Positions 9,252 to 17,391 of a stretch of DNA of 64,000 nt are shown piece by piece; positions within the stretch are counted from its first letter, which is position 1; each line of letters begins with the position of its first letter. The notes under the pieces are model-generated. The model saw only the letters and a list, made by a program, of their open reading frames with translations, was not told the origin of the DNA and did not search any database. This stretch comes from Ignavibacteriales bacterium (lineage in GTDB: Bacteria > Bacteroidota > Ignavibacteria > Ignavibacteriales > Melioribacteraceae), in NCBI GenBank assembly GCA_020635275.1, contig JACKAA010000007.1, forward strand, positions 1-64,000, in the 5' to 3' direction. The translations under genes and the position numbers were made by a program.

Positions 9252-10643
9252 ATGGCAAAAAAAATAAGCAGAAGAGAAGCAATAAAAACATTAGGAATAA
9301 CAAGCCTTATTGCTCCTTCGTTAATGAATTTTACTGCTAATATAAGTGATAAAATTATTGAGCTGCCATCAGAATTGTATTATCAAAATATTGATTTTAT
9401 TGAACCTTTGACTTGCGTTATTATAGGCGGCGGAAATCGAGGATGGGCTTATGCAACATTTGCAGAACAGAATCCCAATATGATGAAAGTTATAGGTGTT
9501 GCTGAGCCAGTAAAAATAAGAAGAGATAAATTTAAAGATGCTCATAATATTCCTGAAGAAAATATTTTTGAAACTTGGGAACAGGTATTTGAGAAACCAA
9601 AATTTGCAGATTTTGTAATTATTTCAACATGGGATCGTTTGCATTATGCCCCAGCAATGAAAGCATTGGAAATGGGTTATAATGTACTTCTTGAAAAAGC
9701 AATTGCGCAATCTTGGGAGCAATGCCAGAATATACTAAATCAATCAAAAAAGAATAATGGAATTGTTGGTATATGCCATGTGCTTAGATATACTCCTTAC
9801 TTTAATAAAATGAGAGAAGTTATTCAAACTGGAGAAATTGGAGATGTTATAAGTATTCAGCATCTGGAGCCAATTGGAAATATTCACTTTTCGCATTCTT
9901 TTGTCAGAGGTAATTGGAGAAATGAAAAAGAATCTACTCCTTCTTTACTTTCAAAATCTTGTCACGATTTAGACATTATATATTGGTTGCTGGATAAAAA
10001 ATGTAAACAAGTTTCCTCCTTTGGTAGTTTAAACTATTTTAATAAAGCAAATTCCCCAATGGGCAGCGCTAAAAAATGTACGGGCGGATGTGAGGTTGAA
10101 TCAAAATGTACATACTCAGCTAAAAGAATTTATTTTGATAAAAAAGAATGGGGAGTTTCTCATTTAATTGATCTTCAACCTTGGGATTCTGAAAAAGTAA
10201 TGAAAGCTTTAAATGAAGGTCCTTACGGCAATTGTGTATTCCAAAATGATAATGATGTTGTTGATCATCAAATAGTTAATATGGTTTTTGAAGACAATAC
10301 AACTGCCGCATTTTCTATGGAAGCACACACAAGTTATTCTGGCAGAAGAACAAGAATTATGGGAACGTTGGGTGATATAATTGGCGATGAAAATAATTTA
10401 ACAGTTTCTAATTTTAATACACGTGAAAGTATTACGTTTCAATCAAGTGAATTAAAAAATCAGTTTTCAAGTAGTGGACATGGCGGAGGCGATCATGGTT
10501 TACTTTTTAACTTTTTAAATGCGGTTTATCATAATGATTCGTCTTTGCTTTCATCAACAATAGAAAACTCAATGGAAAGTCATTACATTGGATTTAAAGC
10601 GGAAGAAAGCAGAAATAATAATGGAAAATTAATCAATCTATAA
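9252..10643 (+). CDS. Tat-exported Gfo/Idh/MocA oxidoreductase
   Basis: The 463-residue protein opens with a twin-arginine signal (K-I-S-R-R-E-A-I-K-T-L-G then a hydrophobic stretch). A Rossmann domain follows, with I-I-G-G-G-N-R-G-W and I-S-T-W-D-R-L-H-Y-A. The usual catalytic E-K-P of this superfamily reads E-K-A. A His/Asp pair is visible in S-K-S-C-H-D-L-D, the usual catalytic region near helix 6. An inserted cysteine-rich patch (C-T-G-G-C-E-V-E-S-K-C) could bind metal or form disulfides. Tat export implies folding with bound NAD(H) before transport, as in GH109-type glycosidases that use NAD as a non-consumed cofactor. It sits 28 bp after the mannosidase and 12 bp before the GH3 gene. 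A redox-assisted glycosidase or sugar dehydrogenase is likely; the substrate is not readable. Confidence 0.78.
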   Translation: MAKKISRREAIKTLGITSLIAPSLMNFTANISDKIIELPSELYYQNIDFIEPLTCVIIGGGNRGWAYATFAEQNPNMMKVIGVAEPVKIRRDKFKDAHNIPEENIFETWEQVFEKPKFADFVIISTWDRLHYAPAMKALEMGYNVLLEKAIAQSWEQCQNILNQSKKNNGIVGICHVLRYTPYFNKMREVIQTGEIGDVISIQHLEPIGNIHFSHSFVRGNWRNEKESTPSLLSKSCHDLDIIYWLLDKKCKQVSSFGSLNYFNKANSPMGSAKKCTGGCEVESKCTYSAKRIYFDKKEWGVSHLIDLQPWDSEKVMKALNEGPYGNCVFQNDNDVVDHQIVNMVFEDNTTAAFSMEAHTSYSGRRTRIMGTLGDIIGDENNLTVSNFNTRESITFQSSELKNQFSSSGHGGGDHGLLFNFLNAVYHNDSSLLSSTIENSMESHYIGFKAEESRNNNGKLINL

Positions 10644-10655
10644 ACATTAGGAATT

Positions 10656-13322
10656 ATGAAAAAAACAATTTTAATCTTACTTGCAATTATTTTCATTAAC
10701 AATTTTTATGGACAAGAAAAAAAATATAAAAATTCGCAATTACCAGTTGAAGAAAGAGTAGATGATCTTTTATCTAGGATGAGTTTAGAAGAAAAGTTTT
10801 GGCAATTATTTATGATACCCGGTGATTTAAGTGACGGAAAAGAGAAATATAAAAATGGAATATTTGGATTTCAGGTTTCTACCAAAGGAACATCAGGTAA
10901 TGCTGCTGAGCAACTTTTAAGTTATGGAAAATCTGGTTCCGCAGAATCTGTTGCTGAAAAGATAAATGAAATTCAAAAATATTTTATTGAAGAGACAGAA
11001 CTTGGAATTCCAATTATTGTATTTGATGAAGCACTTCATGGTTTAGTAAGAGATGGTGCAACAGCTTTTCCGCAAGCTATTGGATTGGCTGCAACTTGGA
11101 ATACTGATCTAATGAAAGAAGTAGCTCATGCAATATCGCAAGAAGTAAAATCCAGAGGTATTAGACAAATACTATCTCCAGTTATAAATATTTCAAGAGA
11201 TGTGCGCTGGGGCAGAGTTGAAGAAAGTTATGGTGAAGACCCATTTTTAACAACTCAAATGGGAGTTTCTTTTATTTCGGAATTTGAAAAAATGGGCGTC
11301 ATTACTACTCCTAAACATTTTGTAGCAAATGTTGGTGATGGTGGCAGAGATAGTTATCCAATTCATTTTAATGAAAGACTAATGGAGGAAATTTACTTCC
11401 CTGCATTTAAACACTCAGTTCAAGATGCAAAGGCATTATCACTAATGATTTCCTATAATTCTTATGATGGAACTCCTTGTACAGCAAGTGATTGGCTCCT
11501 TAATAAAAAGCTTAAAGATGAGTGGGGATTTGAAGGTTTCGTAATTTCTGATGCTGGTGCAATTGGGGGAGCAAATGTTCTTCATTTTACCACTAAAGAT
11601 TACGCCGAATCTACAAAAGAGGCCGTGGAAGGTGGTTTGGATGTAATTTTTCAAACTTCATATTCTCACTTTCCTTTATTTTTTGAGGCTTTTGAAAAGG
11701 GAATGATAAGTGAAAAAGCAATAGATGAAGCAGTCAGAAGAGTTTTGAGGGCAAAGTTTAATTTGGGCCTTTTTGAAAACCCTTATGTTGATCCAACTTT
11801 AGCAAAAGAGTTAAATAATAATAATGAACACAGACAGCTTGCAAAAAAAGCAGCACAAGAATCAATTGTTCTTTTAAAGAATAAGAATGAAATTTTACCA
11901 TTTGGTAAAAAAATAAAAAAACTAGCTGTAATTGGAAATGATGCAGCTGAAGGTAGATTGGGTGGTTATAGCGGTCCCGGAAATAATATTGTATCAATTT
12001 TAGATGGCATAAAAAATAAATTAGGTAACAATACGGAAATTTCTTTTACCCCTGGAGTTGGAAGAGAATCTAATGAGTATAAAGTTATACCAGGCAAAAA
12101 TTTATTCAACTTAGATAATGGTAATAAGAATGCCGGATTACTTGGAAAATATTACAGCAATCCAAAATTCAGCGGTGATCCAACATTTACTAAAATTGAT
12201 AAACAAATTAATTTTAGATGGACATTATTTTCTCCTGATCCTGATAAATTAGATTACGACTGGTACTCTGTTTCATGGGAAGGTAAAATTGTTGGTCCTA
12301 AAAATGGAATAGTTAAAATTGGAATTGAAGGGAATGATGGATACAGATTGTTTATTGATAATGAAATGATTATTGATAATTGGACACAAAAATCATATAG
12401 AACAGAATTAGCCGAATATAATTTTGTGGAAGGAAAAGAGTATGATATTAAAGTTCAATTTTACACAACAGCTGGCAATACATATTGTAAACTTGTTTGG
12501 GATTATGATGTAGAAAATAATTGGGAAGAACAAATAAATGAAGCTGTTACAAATGTAAAAAATTCTGATGCGGCAATTATTGTTGCAGGAATTGAAGAAG
12601 GTGAATTTAGAGATAGAGCATTTCTTAGTTTGCCTGGTCATCAAGAAGAACTAATAAATTCAATATCAAAAATTGGAAAACCAACAATAGTAGTTTTAGT
12701 TGGCGGAAGTGCAATTACAATGAATAATTGGATAAATAATATTGATGGTATAATTGATATTTGGTATCCTGGAGAAGTTGGCGGAGATGCTGTTGCAGAT
12801 GTAATTTTCGGAGATTACAATCCCGCTGGAAGATTACCGATTACATTTCCAATTGATGAATCTCAATTACCGCTTTATTATAATCATAAACCTACTGGCA
12901 GAGGAGATGATTATATAAATCTAACAGGTCAACCGCTTTTTCCATTTGGTTATGGTTTGAGTTATACCAATTTTGTTTATTCCAATCTAAGACTTAGTAA
13001 AAAAGAAATCAGCCAAACAGATAATATTCAAGTAGAATTAGAAGTAACAAATATTGGTAAAATTGATGGAGATGAAGTAATTCAATTATATATTAAAGAT
13101 CTTTTTGCATCAGTTGCAAGACCAATAATTGAGTTAAAAGGATTTAAAAGAGTACACATCAAATCGGGCGAAACAAAAAAGGTGAGTTTTGAAATTACTC
13201 CCGAGCATTTGGAAATGTTAGATATAAATCTTAATAGAATTGTAGAACCAGGTGATTTTAGAATTATGATTGGAGCATCATCAAAAGATATTAGACTTAG
13301 AGAAACAATAACTGTAAAATAA
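10656..13322 (+). CDS. Exported GH3 beta-glycosidase with PA14 domain
   Basis: This 888-residue protein has a signal peptide ending near Y-G-Q. The GH3 N-terminal barrel includes F-D-E-A-L-H-G, S-R-D-V-R-W-G-R-V-E-E-S-Y-G-E-D and F-V-I-S-D-A-G, which places the nucleophile at Asp299. The second GH3 alpha/beta domain is interrupted at about residues 490-625 by a PA14 domain (G-L-L-G-K-Y-Y-S-N through the W-D-Y-D end). A fibronectin-III-like domain closes the protein. PA14 insertions in GH3 enzymes typically shape the substrate pocket. The enzyme should hydrolyse terminal beta-glucosides or beta-xylosides in the periplasm. The 12-bp gaps on both sides argue for co-transcription with the oxidoreductase and the sulfatase. 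Confidence 0.88.
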   Translation: MKKTILILLAIIFINNFYGQEKKYKNSQLPVEERVDDLLSRMSLEEKFWQLFMIPGDLSDGKEKYKNGIFGFQVSTKGTSGNAAEQLLSYGKSGSAESVAEKINEIQKYFIEETELGIPIIVFDEALHGLVRDGATAFPQAIGLAATWNTDLMKEVAHAISQEVKSRGIRQILSPVINISRDVRWGRVEESYGEDPFLTTQMGVSFISEFEKMGVITTPKHFVANVGDGGRDSYPIHFNERLMEEIYFPAFKHSVQDAKALSLMISYNSYDGTPCTASDWLLNKKLKDEWGFEGFVISDAGAIGGANVLHFTTKDYAESTKEAVEGGLDVIFQTSYSHFPLFFEAFEKGMISEKAIDEAVRRVLRAKFNLGLFENPYVDPTLAKELNNNNEHRQLAKKAAQESIVLLKNKNEILPFGKKIKKLAVIGNDAAEGRLGGYSGPGNNIVSILDGIKNKLGNNTEISFTPGVGRESNEYKVIPGKNLFNLDNGNKNAGLLGKYYSNPKFSGDPTFTKIDKQINFRWTLFSPDPDKLDYDWYSVSWEGKIVGPKNGIVKIGIEGNDGYRLFIDNEMIIDNWTQKSYRTELAEYNFVEGKEYDIKVQFYTTAGNTYCKLVWDYDVENNWEEQINEAVTNVKNSDAAIIVAGIEEGEFRDRAFLSLPGHQEELINSISKIGKPTIVVLVGGSAITMNNWINNIDGIIDIWYPGEVGGDAVADVIFGDYNPAGRLPITFPIDESQLPLYYNHKPTGRGDDYINLTGQPLFPFGYGLSYTNFVYSNLRLSKKEISQTDNIQVELEVTNIGKIDGDEVIQLYIKDLFASVARPIIELKGFKRVHIKSGETKKVSFEITPEHLEMLDINLNRIVEPGDFRIMIGASSKDIRLRETITVK

Positions 13323-13334
13323 AAGGGGAGTTAA

Positions 13335-15299
13335 ATGAATAAAATTACAAGAAGAAAATTTATTGGTGATGTTGGAAAAGGAATTTCTTTTGCAGCATTA
13401 GCACCATATTTAAGTTCTTGTGAATTCCTCAATGAAGATGAGTTGCCAAATATTGTCCTAATATTTATGGATGATCTGGGATATGCAGATATCGGATCTT
13501 TCGGTGCAAAAGGTTACTCAACTCCTAATCTTGATAAGCTAGCAGAAGAAGGAATGATACTAACCGATTTTCATGCTGCCACTGCTGTTTGCAGTGCGTC
13601 TAGAGCGGCTTTATTAACAGGTTGTTATTCAGAAAGAGTAAGTATCAGAGGGGCATTAAATCATTCAGCTACAATTGGACTCAATCCAAATGAAGAAAAT
13701 ATTGCTCGCCTTTTAAAGAAGAAAAATTATAAAACTGGAATAATTGGTAAATGGCATTTGGGGCACCATAAACAATTTTTACCCTTACAGCAAGGTTTTG
13801 ATGAATTTTATGGACTACCATATTCAAATGATATGTGGCCGGTAGGTTATGATGGTAAACCACTTACTGAAAGTTGGAAGGCTGGATACCCTGAATTAAA
13901 ATTAATTGAAGGCAATGAACAAGTTGAAGCTGTTAAAAAATTAGAAGATCAAGATCAGTTAACAACAAAGTATACTAACAAAGCTGTGGATTTTATTAAT
14001 AGAAATTCTAAAAATAAATTTTTCCTTTATTTTGCTCACTCTATGCCACATGTTCCGCTTGGAGTATCAGATAAATTTAAGGGTAAAAGTGAACAAGGTA
14101 AGTTCGGTGATGTAATAATGGAGATTGATTGGTCGGTTGGTGAAGTGATGAAAACATTAAAAGAAAACGGGATTGAAGAAAATACCTTAATAATATTTAC
14201 CAGTGATAATGGTCCTTGGCTCAATTATGGAAATCATGCGGGATCAGCCGATCCACTAAGAGAAGGAAAAGGGACGATGTGGGAAGGTGGGAACAGAGTT
14301 CCTTGCGTTGTTAAGTGGCCAAATAAAATTAAGCCTAATTCAAAAAATGATAAAATGTCATCAACAATTGATATTCTTCCTACAATTGCTGAAATAACGA
14401 ATTCGAATCTACCAAAAAATAAAATTGATGGGATTAGCATATTTCCACTTTTTATGAATGAGAAAAATGCAAATCCAAGAAATGAGTTCTGGTACTATTA
14501 CGATTATGATCTAATTGCAGTTAGAAAAAATGAATGGAAGTTATATTTTCCTTGCACTCAAAGAAGTTATGAAGGAATGGAACCTGGCAAGGACGGTTAC
14601 CCAGGACCGACTTGGCAAAAGAAAATGGATTATGAGCTTTACAATCTAAAAGAAGATATAGAAGAACAAAAAAATGTAATTGATAAATATCCTGATATTG
14701 TAGAAAATCTTAAAAAGATAGGTGATAAAGCCAGGAATGAATTAGGCGATCGATTAACAAAAACTAAAGGAAAAGAAAACAGACCACCCGGAAGAATTGG
14801 AGAAGATAGAGTTAAGAATGATAATCATTTAGCTGTTGGCAAAAATATAAAACTAAAATATATTCCTCATAAAAGATATCAGCTTAGTGATCAATCTTTA
14901 TTAATTGATGGATGGAAAGGTTCATATGACTATAATGATGGTAATTGGATTGGATTTGAGGGCACAGACTTTGAAGCCATAATTGATTTAAGTTATGAAA
15001 TGCCTGTTTCTAATATTGAAGTCAGTTTTCTTGAAAACCAAATATCTTGGATTTTCCAACCTGAAAAAGTTGAAATACTTATCTCAAGAGATAATATAAA
15101 TTTTCAACCGATTGCAAAATTTGAAAATAAGGTGAAACCAAATATGGTTATGGAAGCACATGATTATAAAAAAGCTTTTAATTCAACTTCCGTAAGATTT
15201 ATTAAAGTTAGTGCAAAAAATATTACTGAATGTCCTTCCTGGCATCCTGGTAAAGGTGGAAAAGCTTGGTTGTTTGTTGACGAAATAGTAGTTAAATAA
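13335..15299 (+). CDS. Tat/lipoprotein formylglycine sulfatase
   Basis: This 654-residue sulfatase has an N-terminus combining a twin-arginine motif (I-T-R-R-K-F-I) with a lipobox-like L-S-S-C, so it is probably a Tat-exported lipoprotein. Metal ligands are in I-F-M-D-D-L-G-Y-A-D. The modification site is V-C-S-A-S-R-A-A-L-L-T-G with Cys86, the residue oxidised to formylglycine; alanine replaces the usual proline, a variant I associate with S1 sulfatases. T-S-D-N-G-P-W and the histidine blocks G-K-W-H-L-G and S-M-P-H-V-P complete the site. The last ~150 residues resemble a discoidin/F5-8-type domain like that at the end of the next gene (shared W-H-P/R-G and K-A-W endings). The Cys-type site needs the maturase encoded at 23518. 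Confidence 0.88.
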   Translation: MNKITRRKFIGDVGKGISFAALAPYLSSCEFLNEDELPNIVLIFMDDLGYADIGSFGAKGYSTPNLDKLAEEGMILTDFHAATAVCSASRAALLTGCYSERVSIRGALNHSATIGLNPNEENIARLLKKKNYKTGIIGKWHLGHHKQFLPLQQGFDEFYGLPYSNDMWPVGYDGKPLTESWKAGYPELKLIEGNEQVEAVKKLEDQDQLTTKYTNKAVDFINRNSKNKFFLYFAHSMPHVPLGVSDKFKGKSEQGKFGDVIMEIDWSVGEVMKTLKENGIEENTLIIFTSDNGPWLNYGNHAGSADPLREGKGTMWEGGNRVPCVVKWPNKIKPNSKNDKMSSTIDILPTIAEITNSNLPKNKIDGISIFPLFMNEKNANPRNEFWYYYDYDLIAVRKNEWKLYFPCTQRSYEGMEPGKDGYPGPTWQKKMDYELYNLKEDIEEQKNVIDKYPDIVENLKKIGDKARNELGDRLTKTKGKENRPPGRIGEDRVKNDNHLAVGKNIKLKYIPHKRYQLSDQSLLIDGWKGSYDYNDGNWIGFEGTDFEAIIDLSYEMPVSNIEVSFLENQISWIFQPEKVEILISRDNINFQPIAKFENKVKPNMVMEAHDYKKAFNSTSVRFIKVSAKNITECPSWHPGKGGKAWLFVDEIVVK

Positions 15300-15325
15300 A
15301 ATTATTTAATAACTTGAGAGCAGTT

Positions 15326-17374
15326 ATGAAAAAGTTAATAATGTTAAGTTTTGTTATGTCTTTTTTGTTTTTTAGTTGCGGACCAAAAGATTATTTAAAG
15401 GAAACCCAATCAGAAAAAGAAGTAAGAATGGAATGGTGGAAAGATGCTAAATTTGGAATGTTTATTCATTGGGGAGTTTATTCTGTTCCGGCTGGTTGGT
15501 ACAAAGATAAAATGGTTCCAGGTATAAGCGAATGGATTATGTACTCTGCAAATATTCCTGTTGAAGAATATGAAAAGTATGCCGCAGATTTTAATCCGGT
15601 TGAATATAATCCGGAAAAGTGGGTGAGGATTGCTAAGCAGGCTGGAATGAAATACATTGTAATTACATCAAAGCATCATGACGGTTTTTGCATTTGGGAT
15701 TCAAAAATTACAAATTATGATATTGTTGATTTTACTCAATATAAAAAAGATCTTCTTAAACCATTGTATGAGGCTTGCAAGAAAGAAGGAATTAAATTAG
15801 GCTTTTATCATTCAATAATGGATTGGCACCATCCGAATGCAGTAGGAGAAAATTTTCCAAAGTATAGAGATGAATATTTAATTCCGCAATTGGAAGAATT
15901 GTTAAGTGAATTTCCAGACTTATCAATACTTTGGTTTGATGGAGAATGGATTGATGAGTGGACTGAAGAACAAGGAAGAAATTTGTATAATCATCTAAGA
16001 AATATTTCTCCGGAATTAATTATAAATAATAGAATTGGTAAAGGTCGTCAAGGAATGCAGGGGATGAATAAAGATGCAAATTCCGTTGGTGATTTTGGAA
16101 CTCCTGAGCAAGAAATATTAGAAACTTCTTCAAGTTTGCCTTGGGAATCTTGTATGACCATGAATGATTCATGGGGTTATAAAAGAGGTGACGAAAATTG
16201 GAAATCGTCAGGAACAATTATTTATAATATTATAGATATCGCATCTAAAGGCGGTAACTATCTTTTAAATGTTGGACCGGATTCAAAAGGTAATATTCCT
16301 GAACCAAGTGTTGAAATATTAGAAAAAGTTGGCAAGTGGATGGACAAAAATGCTGAGGGAATTTATAATGCTCGAACTATAAGTAATTATGCTGAAGGAG
16401 AAAATATACGATTTACAAAATCTAAAGATTCAGAATATTTGTATGCTTTTATAATTGAAAGTCCAGAAAATGGAAATGTAAGTTTTTCATATGTAACTCC
16501 AAATGAAAACTCAAAAATTACGTTGCTTGGAGAAAATAAAGATTTAGAATACACTATCAATAATAAAATAACAACAATTACTTTACCTGAAAATATTTCA
16601 CAAGACGATTTCCCAATATGTTTGAAATTTCAAGGAACTGAAAATAGTGTTTCTGAAATTCCTGAAATAAAAGTTACCGGTGAAAATGAAAAAGACACAT
16701 ATTTGTTTCAAGATAAAATTGAAGTTGAACTTGTTACAAATAAAAACTCAAATATTTATTACACATTAGATGGTACAATTCCGAGTTTAAATTCTAATAA
16801 GTATAGTGATAAATTATCAGTTGAAAATTCTTGTAAACTCAATGCTATTGTTGTCAGTGAAGGATCTTTGCCAAGCCCAGTTGTTTCTGCACAGTTTTAT
16901 AAAATTCAGTCAGTAAAAGATGTTCAGCTAAAAATTGCTCCATCAGCAAAATATAGTGCAAATGGAAAACTAAGTTTAGTTGATGGCAAAAGAGGCTCAA
17001 CGAATTATAATAAAGACTGGTTAGGTTTTGAAGGTGAAGATTTAGAAGTGACTCTTGATCTAGGTAAATCTAAGAAGATTAATGGAATCCATTTAGGCAC
17101 TTTATCAAATATAAATTCTTGGATATTTCTACCGAAAAGTGTTTCATTTCAAATATCAAATGATAATAAAAAGTTTACAAAAGTCAGTGAAGTTAATTAT
17201 GACTTAAATGAAGATGAAAATCAAAGATCATTTATAAAAGATATCTCTGCAAGTCTAAATTCTAATGTAAGATATATAAAAATAATTGCTAAAAATATTA
17301 AAGAATGTCCAAGCTGGCACAGAGGTGCAGGCGAAAAAGCATGGATTTTCTTTGATGAAATAATTATTGATTAA
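15326..17374 (+). CDS. GH29 alpha-L-fucosidase, lipoprotein
   Basis: The 682-residue protein begins with a lipoprotein signal (F-L-F-F-S-C-G). I chose ATG 15326 over an upstream TTG at 15314, which only adds M-R-A-V. The GH29 barrel starts with W-W-K-D-A-K-F-G-M-F-I-H-W-G-V-Y and carries S-K-H-H-D-G-F; the nucleophile is Asp205 in L-W-F-D-G-E-W. After the GH29 beta domain come a chitobiase/hexosaminidase C-terminal-like domain (I-Y-Y-T-L-D-G-T-I-P-S region, about residues 450-525) and a terminal F5/8-type carbohydrate-binding domain similar to that of the preceding sulfatase. It should remove alpha-L-fucose at the cell surface or in the periplasm. The shared C-terminal domains suggest both enzymes bind the same glycan. 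Confidence 0.88.
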   Translation: MKKLIMLSFVMSFLFFSCGPKDYLKETQSEKEVRMEWWKDAKFGMFIHWGVYSVPAGWYKDKMVPGISEWIMYSANIPVEEYEKYAADFNPVEYNPEKWVRIAKQAGMKYIVITSKHHDGFCIWDSKITNYDIVDFTQYKKDLLKPLYEACKKEGIKLGFYHSIMDWHHPNAVGENFPKYRDEYLIPQLEELLSEFPDLSILWFDGEWIDEWTEEQGRNLYNHLRNISPELIINNRIGKGRQGMQGMNKDANSVGDFGTPEQEILETSSSLPWESCMTMNDSWGYKRGDENWKSSGTIIYNIIDIASKGGNYLLNVGPDSKGNIPEPSVEILEKVGKWMDKNAEGIYNARTISNYAEGENIRFTKSKDSEYLYAFIIESPENGNVSFSYVTPNENSKITLLGENKDLEYTINNKITTITLPENISQDDFPICLKFQGTENSVSEIPEIKVTGENEKDTYLFQDKIEVELVTNKNSNIYYTLDGTIPSLNSNKYSDKLSVENSCKLNAIVVSEGSLPSPVVSAQFYKIQSVKDVQLKIAPSAKYSANGKLSLVDGKRGSTNYNKDWLGFEGEDLEVTLDLGKSKKINGIHLGTLSNINSWIFLPKSVSFQISNDNKKFTKVSEVNYDLNEDENQRSFIKDISASLNSNVRYIKIIAKNIKECPSWHRGAGEKAWIFFDEIIID

Positions 17375-17391
17375 AATTATAAAGGAAAAAT

